In this document: in pieces, positions 1 through 7,909 of the stretch
Layout: every line of letters begins with the position of its first letter
Position numbering within the stretch: the first letter of the stretch is position 1
DNA from: JANYBT01 sp038211475
Lineage (GTDB): Bacteria > Acidobacteriota > Terriglobia > Terriglobales > Acidobacteriaceae
Direction of reading: 5' to 3'
Assembly (NCBI GenBank): GCA_038211475.1
Contig: JBBQVN010000024.1
Span: forward strand, 1 to 34,118
DNA: 34,118 nt
The notes under the pieces: generated by a model
Seen by the model: the letters and a program-made list of their open reading frames with translations, nothing else
What the model was told of the DNA's origin: nothing
The model's database searches: none
Translations under genes and position numbers: made by a program

Positions 1-127
1 GCGGGAGAAAGCTGATATTGGTTCGGACGCGGAAAATGCTTTCGGCCAGAGGCACAGAGAGACACGAGTGGGGCTGCTGCTTCGGAGATAAGAACTGGAA
101 GAAATCCTGGGTGAGGAGAGATTCGCG

Positions 128-463
128 ATGGATGCAATGCAGGAAGAGTTGGTGCTCGAGGTGGCGGAGCATCATCGGCACCAAGCCAAGTCGCAATTTT
201 TCTGGGTGTGGGGCGTGTTGCTGGTAATTACCGCGGTGGAAGTGTACCTAGGCTACCAGAACATGAATCCGGTGCGGATGCTGAGCATTTTGATGGCGCT
301 GTCGATTGTGAAAGCGGCGCTGATCATCGGATACTTCATGCACATGAAGTTTGAAGTGTCGCGGATGAAGTGGCTGACCATGGCTTCCCTGGTGGGTTGC
401 CTGTGTATGATGTCGGTTTTCTTTCCGGATGCGATGCGAATTTTGTCACTGGGTGTGAAATGA
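128..463 (+). CDS. Cytochrome c oxidase subunit IV (prokaryotic COX4 family)
   Basis: A 111-aa protein with three predicted membrane segments (about residues 24-43, 54-76 and 80-101), the size and layout of the small subunit IV (CtaF/CoxD-like) of bacterial aa3/caa3 oxidases. The family helps assemble or stabilise the proton-pumping terminal oxidase in the inner membrane; it carries no redox cofactor. A short charged N-terminus rich in His precedes the first helix, and the central stretch IIGYFMHMKFE is typical of the family. The start is chosen because GAGGAG (113-118) lies at good spacing before ATG 128. The stop overlaps the next start (ATGA), so the two are translationally coupled. The larger oxidase subunits presumably lie upstream, outside the window. 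Confidence 0.85.
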   Translation: MDAMQEELVLEVAEHHRHQAKSQFFWVWGVLLVITAVEVYLGYQNMNPVRMLSILMALSIVKAALIIGYFMHMKFEVSRMKWLTMASLVGCLCMMSVFFPDAMRILSLGVK

Positions 464-693
464 AGAAACGCTTGCTGCTAGTTGGGTTGGGACTGGCGTT
501 GTGGGCCTCGCCTGCAATGGGCCAAGGCTGCGCCATGTGCTACTCCAATGCGATGGCAGCCGGCAAAGATGGACAGGTGGCCATCAATCGCGCCGTCATC
601 GTGCTGTTGGCGCCACCGTTGGGATTCATGAGCTTGGGAGTGGGATTAGCGTTCCGGTATGGCAAGAAGCGTGACGAGGAGCAAGGAGACTAG
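460..693 (+). CDS. Small secreted/membrane protein with CxxC motif, oxidase operon
   Basis: A 77-aa protein starting at the ATG that overlaps the stop of the oxidase subunit IV gene by four bases. Residues 1-21 form a Sec signal peptide ending ASPAMG. The mature N-terminus begins QGCAMCYSNA, placing a Cys-x-x-Cys pair next to the membrane on the outside. A single hydrophobic helix follows (about residues 46-68), then a charged tail ending KKRDEEQGD. Similar short proteins occur with acidobacterial oxidase genes as far as I recall, but I know of no assigned function. The exported CxxC next to a copper- and haem-containing oxidase suggests a role in cofactor delivery or thiol redox control; that is inference only. 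Confidence 0.7.
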   Translation: MKKRLLLVGLGLALWASPAMGQGCAMCYSNAMAAGKDGQVAINRAVIVLLAPPLGFMSLGVGLAFRYGKKRDEEQGD

Positions 694-707
694 GCCTTCT
701 CGGCATC

Positions 708-1100
708 TCATGATCTTAGTGCCATCAGCAGCGGGAGAATGGCAAAAAAACCTAGCATCAGGTAGTAAACCGTCCCCGCGATGGGGTCTCGGGTCGCCAA
801 ATACTCGTGGATAGAGAGACCGCGCAGCCAGACGGTCAAGGTGACTTCCGCTATCAATGAGAGTGCCAAGGCGACCGCCCCCATCCCCAGCCGGGCAGAC
901 GGAGCCGGAGAGACTTCCAGACGCTTCACCGTCCACCGCGCCGCGAACACGATGACCACCAACATCAAAGGCATTTCCATCAGTTCGGCGGTTCTTGCTC
1001 CCAGGCGGGGAACGATCAAGAGGGTGCGGATGACGCCGAGCACAAAGCCCGAGCCGAATACCAACGCAAAATAGACCACGCCTGATTTCAGGATTTTCAT
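708..1100 (-). CDS. Four-helix integral membrane protein, unknown function
   Basis: A 130-aa hydrophobic protein with four predicted membrane helices (about residues 9-29, 41-58, 71-92 and 107-128) and short basic loops (RTLLIVPRLGAR, RWTVKRLE). I recognise no catalytic motif or named family. It is convergent with the oxidase operon, 14 bases from it, and divergent from uvrA. The ATG at 1100 is the first in frame and starts immediately before helix 1. Codon use resembles its neighbours, so there is no sign of transfer. Confidence 0.65.
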   Translation of the reverse strand: MKILKSGVVYFALVFGSGFVLGVIRTLLIVPRLGARTAELMEMPLMLVVIVFAARWTVKRLEVSPAPSARLGMGAVALALSLIAEVTLTVWLRGLSIHEYLATRDPIAGTVYYLMLGFFAILPLLMALRS

Positions 1101-1159
1101 TTCAGCTTGCAGAGCTTCGCTACGGTCTGGTGACGGCGGTTTCGATGAAAATCACAGGC

Positions 1160-1189
1160 TTCAGGCGCCCTTCCCTTCTCCCTTATAAT
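1160..1189 (+). promoter_or_regulatory. Candidate sigma-70 promoter for uvrA
   Basis: A perfect TATAAT sits at 1184-1189 in an otherwise GC-rich intergenic region; the best -35 candidate, TTCAGG at 1160-1165, is weak but 18 bases away. This would give a leader of about 100 bases before the uvrA start at 1298. Prediction from sequence only. Confidence 0.4.
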
Positions 1190-1249
1190 CATAAGATTGC
1201 GTGGTGACGAAGAGGCGCCTTGTGCACGCTCCCGAAGTCACGCCCATGT

Positions 1250-1277
1250 CGTCACAGCGATGACGTCACAGCAATGA
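1250..1277 (+). repeat. Tandem 14-bp direct repeat in the uvrA leader
   Basis: Two adjacent copies, CGTCACAGCGATGA (1250-1263) and CGTCACAGCAATGA (1264-1277), differ at one base. The junction contains the perfect palindrome TGACGTCA (1261-1268). The pair lies 20 bases upstream of the uvrA start. It could be an operator; no known SOS box consensus is recognised in it. Confidence 0.55.
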
Positions 1278-1297
1278 AACCACGGCGATTGTAAATC

Positions 1298-4240
1298 ATG
1301 TCCACAGAAAGCATTGTCGTCCGCGGGGCTCGGGTCCACAATCTCAAAAACATCGATTTTGAGATACCACACAACGCCTTGACGGTGGTGACGGGAGTGT
1401 CGGGGTCGGGCAAATCGTCGCTTGCGTTTGACACAATTTATGCTGAGGGGCAGCGTCGGTATGTGGAATCGCTGTCCGCGTATGCGCGGCAGTTTCTGGA
1501 GCGGATAGAAAAACCGGATGTGGATTTCATTGACGGCATCGCACCCGCGGTCGCCATCAAACAGAAGAATGCCACGCGCAATCCGCGGTCCACCGTGGCC
1601 ACAGCAACGGAAATCTACGACTATTTGCGCCTGCTCTATGCGCGAGTGGGGCGGACCTATTGCGCGATCTGCGGCGACGAGGTAAAGAAAGATACGGTGG
1701 ATGAAGTAGCGGACGCGCTGCTCGCTTTGGGCGAGACGCGGGCTCTGGTTCTGTTCCCGCTGCACACGGCGGCGCCTCCTGTCCCCGTGGGCACCGAACC
1801 GGCGAAGAAGTCTCCCGCAGCAAAAAGCCGGACCAAGAAAGCTGCCGCCCCGGAGGCCAGTTCCCTTCCGACTGAAGTAGCGAAAGCCCGCTTGTTTGAC
1901 CTGCGCAAGCGTGGATTCACCCGGCTCTACCAGAACGGGCAGATATTCGAATTTTCCACGCCCGAATCGCTGCTGGATGTAAATTTCTCAGAGCCGGTAT
2001 TTGTGCTGGTGGACCGGCTGAACATTTCGCCGGATGGGCGCGCACGGGTTGTGGACGCGGTGGAGATGGGATATCGCGAGTCGAATGAGGTCATCTTTGA
2101 GACTGCGCCGCAGGATGGCAGTGCGGTGCAGCGGTTGCGGTTCTCGCTGAGCTTTGAGTGCAAGCGCGACCACATCCGTTATGAAGTACCGGAGCCGCGG
2201 CTGTTCTCGTTCAACAATCCGTATGGAGCATGTCCGCGCTGCCAGGGCTTCGGCAACACCATTGACTACGACCTCGATCTAGTGGTTCCGGACCGCTTGA
2301 AGACGCTGAACGAAGGCGCAATCGAGCCGTGGACTAAACCCAAATACAAATCGCTTTTCGCCGACCTCAAGAAGATTGCCAAAGCGGCAGGCCTGCCACT
2401 GGATGTTCCGTGGAAGCAGTTGACCGAGGAACAGCGGCGGCTGGTGCTGGAAGGGGAAGGCAAGTTTCCCGGGGTGCGCGGATTCTTCAATTACCTGGAC
2501 CGCAAGAAATACAAACTGCATGTGCGAGTGTTCCTGAGCCGGTACCGCGGATATTCGGTGTGCGGCTTGTGTGGCGGAACGCGTCTGAGGCCGGAAGCGC
2601 GACAGGTGAAAATCAATGGCAGAGACATCTGCGCAGCGGCGGCAATGACGGTGGAGGCGGCGGCGGAATTCTTTGCCCACCTGCAACTGTCGCTGCAGGA
2701 GGCCGCCATCGCAGACAAATTGCTGCACGAAATTCGCGAGCGGCTGCGGTTTCTGAATGATGTGGGACTGGGCTACCTGACGCTGGACCGGCTGGCATCA
2801 ACGCTCTCCGGCGGCGAAGCCCAGCGGATCCAACTGGCGACTTCGCTTGGATCGCAACTGGTGGGAACGCTTTATGTTCTGGATGAGCCGTCAATCGGGC
2901 TGCACAGCTTCGACACCCACCGGCTGATCAAGATCTTGCAAGACTTGCGCGACCTGGGAAACACGATCCTGGTGGTAGAGCACGATCCGGACATCATGCG
3001 AGCCGCAGACTACATTCTGGATCTGGGTCCGGGCGCCGGCGAAAACGGCGGCAGAGTGATTGCGGCGGGAACCTACGACGAGATTTGCCACGCGCCGACA
3101 TCGCTGACGGGGCGCTATCTGCAGGGGGAACTTCATATTCAGATACCGGCGGTGCGCCGCACTGCGAGCCGTCAGCGCATCAAGATTTTCGGAGCGCGGG
3201 CGCACAACCTGAAGAACCTTGATGTCGAGATCCCGCTGGGAATGCTCGTCGCGATCACCGGCGTGTCCGGCTCCGGCAAGTCCACGTTGCTGCACGATGT
3301 AATTTTCAAGGCGCTGCAGTCAGCCAAGAGAGCCAGCGAAGGCGCTGCGGTTCCTGTTTCCATGGACTGGGATGAGGTGGAAGGCGAAGACTATGTGGAT
3401 GACGTGATTCTGGTGGATCAATCGCCCATCGGACGCACTCCGCGGTCAAACCCCATCACCTACATCAAGGCGTTTGATTCCATCCGCGACCTGTTTGCCT
3501 CGCAGCCCGAGGCCAGGCGCAGGGGATTCAGTGCGGGTCATTTTTCGTTCAATATTCCAGGAGGCCGTTGCGAGAACTGCCAGGGCGATGGCACGGTGAC
3601 GGTGGAGATGCAATTCCTGGCGGACGTGGAACTGACGTGCGAAGAGTGTAAAGGGACGCGTTACAAGCCGGCGGTATTGGAGGTGCGCTACCGCGGCAAG
3701 AACATTCACGAAGTGCTGGAGATGACGGTGAAGGAGGCGCTGAAGTTCTTCGCCGAGATTCCAAAGATTACACAAAAATTGCGGGTGCTGGAGGAAGTGG
3801 GGCTGGGCTACCTGCACCTGGGGCAGTCAGCGACCACGCTGTCAGGCGGCGAGGCGCAACGGATGAAGCTGGCCGCGCACCTGCAGCCTGCCGCCGCCAA
3901 GGAGACGCGCCGCGGCAATGGCAGTGCGGCGTATAAGCGGCGAGTGCTCTATATTTTCGATGAGCCGACGACCGGCTTGCATTTCGACGACGTGAGCAAA
4001 CTTCTTTCTGCACTGCGGCGTCTGATTGATGCAGGAGGGTCGATCGTAGTGATCGAGCATAACCTGGAAGTGATCAAGACTGCGGACTGGGTAATTGAGT
4101 TGGGGCCGGAAGGCGGGCAGCGCGGCGGGCGACTGGTAGCGACAGGAACGCCGGAGACCATCGCGGCAACACCCGGCTCTCACACTGGCGAGTATCTGGC
4201 GGCGATTCTGGCAGAGGCGGGCCAACCGCATGTCGGCTAG
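1298..4240 (+). CDS. uvrA: Excinuclease ABC subunit A (UvrA)
   Basis: A 980-aa UvrA, the damage-recognition ATPase of nucleotide excision repair that loads UvrB at DNA lesions. It has two ABC ATPase halves. The first has Walker A GVSGSGKS (33-40), the signature STLSGGEAQR and Walker B YVLDEPSIGLH. The second has TGVSGSGKST, TLSGGEAQRMKLA and YIFDEPTTGLH. The C-terminal zinc module is intact (CENC and CEEC). In the first zinc module the leading CxxC is reduced to CKRD (Cys288, Asp291) before CPRC (312-315). A Lys/Ala/Pro-rich stretch at about 158-193 and a short insert before the last Walker B make it longer than the usual ~940 aa. It heads a run in which the TPR gene overlaps its end by 11 bases. 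Confidence 0.97.
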   Translation: MSTESIVVRGARVHNLKNIDFEIPHNALTVVTGVSGSGKSSLAFDTIYAEGQRRYVESLSAYARQFLERIEKPDVDFIDGIAPAVAIKQKNATRNPRSTVATATEIYDYLRLLYARVGRTYCAICGDEVKKDTVDEVADALLALGETRALVLFPLHTAAPPVPVGTEPAKKSPAAKSRTKKAAAPEASSLPTEVAKARLFDLRKRGFTRLYQNGQIFEFSTPESLLDVNFSEPVFVLVDRLNISPDGRARVVDAVEMGYRESNEVIFETAPQDGSAVQRLRFSLSFECKRDHIRYEVPEPRLFSFNNPYGACPRCQGFGNTIDYDLDLVVPDRLKTLNEGAIEPWTKPKYKSLFADLKKIAKAAGLPLDVPWKQLTEEQRRLVLEGEGKFPGVRGFFNYLDRKKYKLHVRVFLSRYRGYSVCGLCGGTRLRPEARQVKINGRDICAAAAMTVEAAAEFFAHLQLSLQEAAIADKLLHEIRERLRFLNDVGLGYLTLDRLASTLSGGEAQRIQLATSLGSQLVGTLYVLDEPSIGLHSFDTHRLIKILQDLRDLGNTILVVEHDPDIMRAADYILDLGPGAGENGGRVIAAGTYDEICHAPTSLTGRYLQGELHIQIPAVRRTASRQRIKIFGARAHNLKNLDVEIPLGMLVAITGVSGSGKSTLLHDVIFKALQSAKRASEGAAVPVSMDWDEVEGEDYVDDVILVDQSPIGRTPRSNPITYIKAFDSIRDLFASQPEARRRGFSAGHFSFNIPGGRCENCQGDGTVTVEMQFLADVELTCEECKGTRYKPAVLEVRYRGKNIHEVLEMTVKEALKFFAEIPKITQKLRVLEEVGLGYLHLGQSATTLSGGEAQRMKLAAHLQPAAAKETRRGNGSAAYKRRVLYIFDEPTTGLHFDDVSKLLSALRRLIDAGGSIVVIEHNLEVIKTADWVIELGPEGGQRGGRLVATGTPETIAATPGSHTGEYLAAILAEAGQPHVG

Positions 4241-5549
4241 GAGTCGGATCTCAGTTTCGTTGGCGGTCACGTTCGCAGTTACTCTGATGTTCGGCGGCGT
4301 ACAGGCGCAGGAATCGCGGCCCACGGTGCGTCATCGCAAGGTCGCAGTGGAAGATCAGCTTCCAGAGCTGACGCAAGCGGAAACAGCCATCGAGCGGAAG
4401 GACTATGCTGCCGCCGAGCCGTGGCTCAAACAAGCGGCGGTGAAAGAGCCGTCGAACTTCCAGGTATGGTTCGAACTGGGCTTGGTATACAACGCGCTCG
4501 GCAAGAATCAGGAATCGATCGCCGCATATCGCAAATCGGTGGAAGCGAATCCCGAAGTGTTTGAGTCGAACCTGAACCTGGGGCTGATGCTGGCGCGCAG
4601 CAGAAGTCCAGAGGCGGAGAAGTTTCTGCGAGCCGCGACCACGCTGCAACCGACGGCACAGGCCAACGAAGGACGGGAGCGGGCGTGGCTGTCGCTCGGC
4701 CACATGCTCGAGGAAAAGGATCCCAAAGCGGCGGCGGAAGCCTTTCAGAAAGCGTCCGAAGCACAGCCGAAAGATGCCGACCCTCACCTTTCGGCAGGGC
4801 TGTTATCGGAGCGACAGAAAGATTTCGCCGGGGCAGAGCGGGAATACAAACAAGTGCTGGCGCTGGCCCCGCAGTCGCAAGAGTCGGTGATGGGGCTGGC
4901 AAACATTTACCTCCAAAGCAAGCGGTTGGGCGAAGCGGAGGAAATGCTGGGGAAACTGGCGGCCAGCAATCCCGGAGATGCAGCGCTGCATTTGCAGTTG
5001 GGCCGTGTGTTTGCGGCCGAGGGCAAGAACGAGTTGGCGATTGCGGAGTTTGAGGCCGCGCTGAAGATTGCTCCGCAGGACGCGACTGCGCAGCAGGCCG
5101 TGGCCGAGGTTTATGTATCCGCCGGAAAGTACGAGCAAGCCGAAGTCCAGTATCGCGGTATGGCTGCTGCGAATGCTAACGATGGCGACTTGCGGTATGC
5201 GCTGGGCCGCGTCCTGATGAAGCAGAAGAAATTTCCCGAGGCGCAGCAAGAGTTGGTCGCAGCGGTCCAGGCGAAACCAGGTTTGGGACCGGCCTACGGG
5301 GACTTGGCAACGGTTGCCAATGAGAACAAGAACTATGCACTGGCGATCAAGGCCCTGGATATGCGGGACAAACTGATGGGGCCAATTCCGATTGGATATT
5401 TTTTGCGCGCGACGGCCTATGATCACTTGCGCGCCATCAAACCGGCAATTGAGAATTATCACTTGTTTCTGGAAGCGGGCAAAGGGCAGTATCCTGATCA
5501 GGAGTGGCAGGCGCGACATCGCCTGGTGGCTCTGGAGCCGAAGAAATAG
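4230..5549 (+). CDS. Secreted TPR-repeat protein
   Basis: A 439-aa protein with a Sec signal peptide (residues 1 to about 26, cleavage near GGVQA-QE), so it is probably periplasmic. Nearly all of the mature part is tetratricopeptide repeats. Clear units include one with WFELGLVYNALGKNQESIAAYRKSVEANP, here cited by its landmarks WFELG, ALGK and ANP, and another landmarked by LHLQLGRVFAAEGKNELAIA. I estimate nine or so repeats. TPR arrays are protein-binding scaffolds; no enzymatic domain is present. The ATG overlaps the uvrA stop by 11 bases, implying co-transcription, and the next gene follows after two bases. A functional link to DNA repair is not implied by the TPR domain itself. Confidence 0.88.
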   Translation: MSARSRISVSLAVTFAVTLMFGGVQAQESRPTVRHRKVAVEDQLPELTQAETAIERKDYAAAEPWLKQAAVKEPSNFQVWFELGLVYNALGKNQESIAAYRKSVEANPEVFESNLNLGLMLARSRSPEAEKFLRAATTLQPTAQANEGRERAWLSLGHMLEEKDPKAAAEAFQKASEAQPKDADPHLSAGLLSERQKDFAGAEREYKQVLALAPQSQESVMGLANIYLQSKRLGEAEEMLGKLAASNPGDAALHLQLGRVFAAEGKNELAIAEFEAALKIAPQDATAQQAVAEVYVSAGKYEQAEVQYRGMAAANANDGDLRYALGRVLMKQKKFPEAQQELVAAVQAKPGLGPAYGDLATVANENKNYALAIKALDMRDKLMGPIPIGYFLRATAYDHLRAIKPAIENYHLFLEAGKGQYPDQEWQARHRLVALEPKK

Positions 5550-5551
5550 TT

Positions 5552-6523
5552 ATGCGAATGAGCAGGACAATGGCGGCCTTGGCGATATTGGTTTCCGTTT
5601 TCGCAGCGGCGCGCAACAACGACAGTCTGGAGACTCTGAAGAAGCATCTGGCAAAGAAGCGCGACCAGGATCGTCCGCCGATTTGTCTCGAGATCGCCGA
5701 GAGGCAGATGGAAATAGCCGACAAATTGTACGTGGAAGGCAAAACCGAACCGGCCGCCGCGGCGTTAGAGGACGTCGCCACCTACTCAGAGCAGGCACGC
5801 GATGCCGCGGTGTTAACCGGAAAACATCTCAAGGAAACAGAGATCACCACCCGCAGATTTCAAATGCGGCTGGTGGACATCAAGCGCACGTTAAGTTTCG
5901 AAGATCAACCGCCGGCGGAGAAAGCCATCGCCCGGCTGGAGCAGGTTCGGATTTCTCTGCTCAAGAAGATGTTTCCCGGCGGGGACAAGATGAAGCGAAC
6001 ACTCCACTGGATGCTTGCATCGATGTTGACCCTGGCCGTGACCGCAGGAGCACAGCGGCGAAATGATCCTTTGACCTATGAAGAGATCAACCAACTTCGA
6101 GACACCGCGGTCTTTCCCGAGCAGCGATTGAAGCTGTATGTAGAGTTTGCGCGGGCGCGGCTGGCGGCAATGGACACCATGCGCAGCGACCGCAAGACCA
6201 CTGACCGGGCCAAGCGAACTCACGACCTGCTGGATGAGTTTGTGATTGTGTATGACGAACTCAACGACAATATCGACACGTTTGTAGGACGCAAGAACGA
6301 CATTCGCAAACCGCTCAAGGCGATCATCGAAGCCGACCACGAGTTTCAAGCCAAACTGAGGGCGTTGAAACAGGCGGCCGACGCGACTCCCGCCGAAGCG
6401 CAGCAGTATGAATTTGTGCTGAGCGATGCAACCCAGTTGGTAGACACCAGCGTGGACGATCACCGCAAACTGCTTGCCGACCTGGAAGAAGCGGAGCGCA
6501 ATAAGAAGAAAAAACCTCATTGA
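5552..6523 (+). CDS. Apparent in-frame fusion of two secreted proteins of unknown function
   Basis: One 323-aa reading frame that reads as two proteins joined. Residues 1 to about 24 are a signal-like N-terminus followed by a helical, charged domain ending near FPGGDK. At residue 147 (base 5990) a new Met opens a second complete Sec signal peptide (MKRTLHWMLASMLTLAVTAGA) and a second helical domain with QRRNDPLTYEEINQLRDTA and a long charged helix ending EERN-type KKKK. Domain-two proteins of this type are, as I recall, widespread single genes in Acidobacteriota, with no assigned function. The out-of-frame TGA at 5991-5993 would give the usual ATGA overlap if the first frame were shifted by one base. 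So this may be a true fusion, a lost stop, or a one-base sequence error. It follows the TPR gene after two bases. Confidence 0.7.
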   Translation: MRMSRTMAALAILVSVFAAARNNDSLETLKKHLAKKRDQDRPPICLEIAERQMEIADKLYVEGKTEPAAAALEDVATYSEQARDAAVLTGKHLKETEITTRRFQMRLVDIKRTLSFEDQPPAEKAIARLEQVRISLLKKMFPGGDKMKRTLHWMLASMLTLAVTAGAQRRNDPLTYEEINQLRDTAVFPEQRLKLYVEFARARLAAMDTMRSDRKTTDRAKRTHDLLDEFVIVYDELNDNIDTFVGRKNDIRKPLKAIIEADHEFQAKLRALKQAADATPAEAQQYEFVLSDATQLVDTSVDDHRKLLADLEEAERNKKKKPH

Positions 6524-6596
6524 TGCCCGCGCGCGCCGGTGCCCTTAGTAACGTTTCTTCGGTGCTGCCCACTCTCGCCACGTTACCTTCGTGACT

Positions 6597-6625
6597 TTGA
6601 CGGTTCGTGTTTTCCTTCCTACGAT
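6597..6625 (+). promoter_or_regulatory. Sigma-70-type promoter of the minor pilin operon
   Basis: TTGACG (6597-6602), a 17-base spacer and TACGAT (6620-6625) match the sigma-70 consensus closely in strength and spacing. Transcription would start near 6632, about 45 bases before the first pilin gene. The leader contains a small GCCTG/CAGGC hairpin. Confidence 0.6.
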
Positions 6626-6677
6626 TGTGCCTTAGGAGCCTGTCCCTTGCGCAGGCTTCGTTCGCAGGTGCGACAAC

Positions 6678-7319
6678 ATGAAGCATTTCGGACGGTTGCA
6701 AAGAATTCAAGATTCACAGCGCGGATTCACCCTGTTGGAAACCGCAGCGGTGCTGATGGTTTTAATGGTCATTAGCAGCATGACCTTCATGAGCGTGCAG
6801 CCCGTACTGCGTGCCACCCGCGTGGATGCCGCCTATGACCAAGTGCTGATGCGGCTACGCCAGGGCCGTCAAGCGGCGGTGGATGAGCGGCGGGTCTATT
6901 TGGCAACCTTCCTGGGAAACAATCAGGTGGTCATGCAGCGGTTGCTCGGCGGCAATCGCGGCGTGGTGGACGGCACTGGCGCGACCACCGCGATCCTTCC
7001 CTACGATATGCAGTTCTTGGCGTTGTCTGGAATTCCCAATACAACTTTAACTTCGCCCGACGGATTTGGGGTGGGCGGGCTCGCGGTGCAATTCGACTAT
7101 GGGGTGAATGGCGGAGTGCCCACCCAGATTTATTTCCAACCCGACGGATCGGCGCGCGACATCAACATGAACTTGAACAACGGTGTGGTGTATCTGGCGA
7201 GAGCCAATGACCTGTACAGTTCGCGAGCCATCAGCCTGGTGGGCGGCAGCGGCCGTTTGCGGGGATGGCGGCTGTACAAAGATGACCGTACCGGGCTGAA
7301 CCGATGGGTGCAGCAATGA
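6678..7319 (+). CDS. Type IV minor pilin/pseudopilin, FimT/GspH-like
   Basis: A 213-aa prepilin-like protein. The type III signal is QRG16/FTLLE: prepilin peptidase should cut after Gly16, methylate Phe17, and Glu21 is the conserved Glu5 of the mature pilin. The hydrophobic helix (residues 17-37) continues into a helix with RQGRQAAVDERR, the region seen in GspH/FimT proteins, then a beta-rich globular domain. FimT/GspH-type proteins are minor subunits that prime pilus or pseudopilus assembly. It is first in a four-gene cluster behind a good promoter; AGGTG precedes the ATG. Its stop overlaps the next start by four bases. Confidence 0.85.
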   Translation: MKHFGRLQRIQDSQRGFTLLETAAVLMVLMVISSMTFMSVQPVLRATRVDAAYDQVLMRLRQGRQAAVDERRVYLATFLGNNQVVMQRLLGGNRGVVDGTGATTAILPYDMQFLALSGIPNTTLTSPDGFGVGGLAVQFDYGVNGGVPTQIYFQPDGSARDINMNLNNGVVYLARANDLYSSRAISLVGGSGRLRGWRLYKDDRTGLNRWVQQ

Positions 7320-7909
7320 GAGGGACTAAGCGGAAGCAACAGAGCGGTATTAGCGTAATCGAGGCCATGATTTCCATGGTGGTGCTCGCGGTGGGGCTGG
7401 TCAGCGTGCTGGGATTATTTTCCATCGCAATCGCTTCCACCCACAGCGCCAAAGAAGACCTGATCGCGAAGCAGCTGTCGGTAGAAGCGCTGGAGAGTAT
7501 CTTTACCGCGCGGAATACGGCGCAGATCACGTGGGACCAGATTCAGAACACCGCAACGGTTCCAGGAATTTTTCAGACTGGTTTCCAAAACATTTTGGAT
7601 CCCGGGCCCGACGGCCTGGTGGCCACCGTGGACGACGTACAGGGCAACGTGACAGATCCGCTATGCCCCGGGCCCAGCACATGCTTGACCCAGCCGGGGC
7701 CGGATGGGCTGATGGGAACGGCTGACGATCAGCGTGTGCCGCTCAACAACTTTCAAAGGCGCATTGCAATTACGCAACTGCTCAACCCGGATGGCACGGT
7801 GAGCCAATCCTTGCGGCAGATCTCCGTGACGGTGCAATACACCGCGGCGTCATCCGGCAATATTCCGCGCAGCTACGTGGTAACCGCCTACATTTCGAGG
7901 TACAGATGA
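7316..7909 (+). CDS. Type IV minor pilin, PilV/GspI-like
   Basis: A 197-aa prepilin with cleavage site QSG11/ISVIE, so Glu16 becomes the mature Glu5. The helix AMISMVVLAVGLVSVLGLFSIA is typical of PilV/GspI. The globular part holds two copies of a GPDGLxxTxDD motif (about residues 97-107 and 128-138), resembling acidic metal-binding loops. Two Cys between them (PLCPGPSTC) could form a disulfide. An ATG four codons earlier is possible; 7316 was chosen for the ATGA overlap with the preceding gene. The stop overlaps the PilW-like start in the same way, so the genes are tightly coupled. Confidence 0.83.
   Translation: MRGTKRKQQSGISVIEAMISMVVLAVGLVSVLGLFSIAIASTHSAKEDLIAKQLSVEALESIFTARNTAQITWDQIQNTATVPGIFQTGFQNILDPGPDGLVATVDDVQGNVTDPLCPGPSTCLTQPGPDGLMGTADDQRVPLNNFQRRIAITQLLNPDGTVSQSLRQISVTVQYTAASSGNIPRSYVVTAYISRYR

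Noticed and set aside
18..227. A 69-codon ORF overlapping the oxidase subunit IV gene
   Set aside because: Out of frame with a clear family protein, and its product (many Trp, Arg, Cys) looks like a shadow frame; its start covers repeat-like text.
6626..6677. c-di-GMP riboswitch in the pilin operon leader
   Set aside because: The leader is only about 45 bases and lacks the GEMM core; only a small GCCTG/CAGGC hairpin is present.
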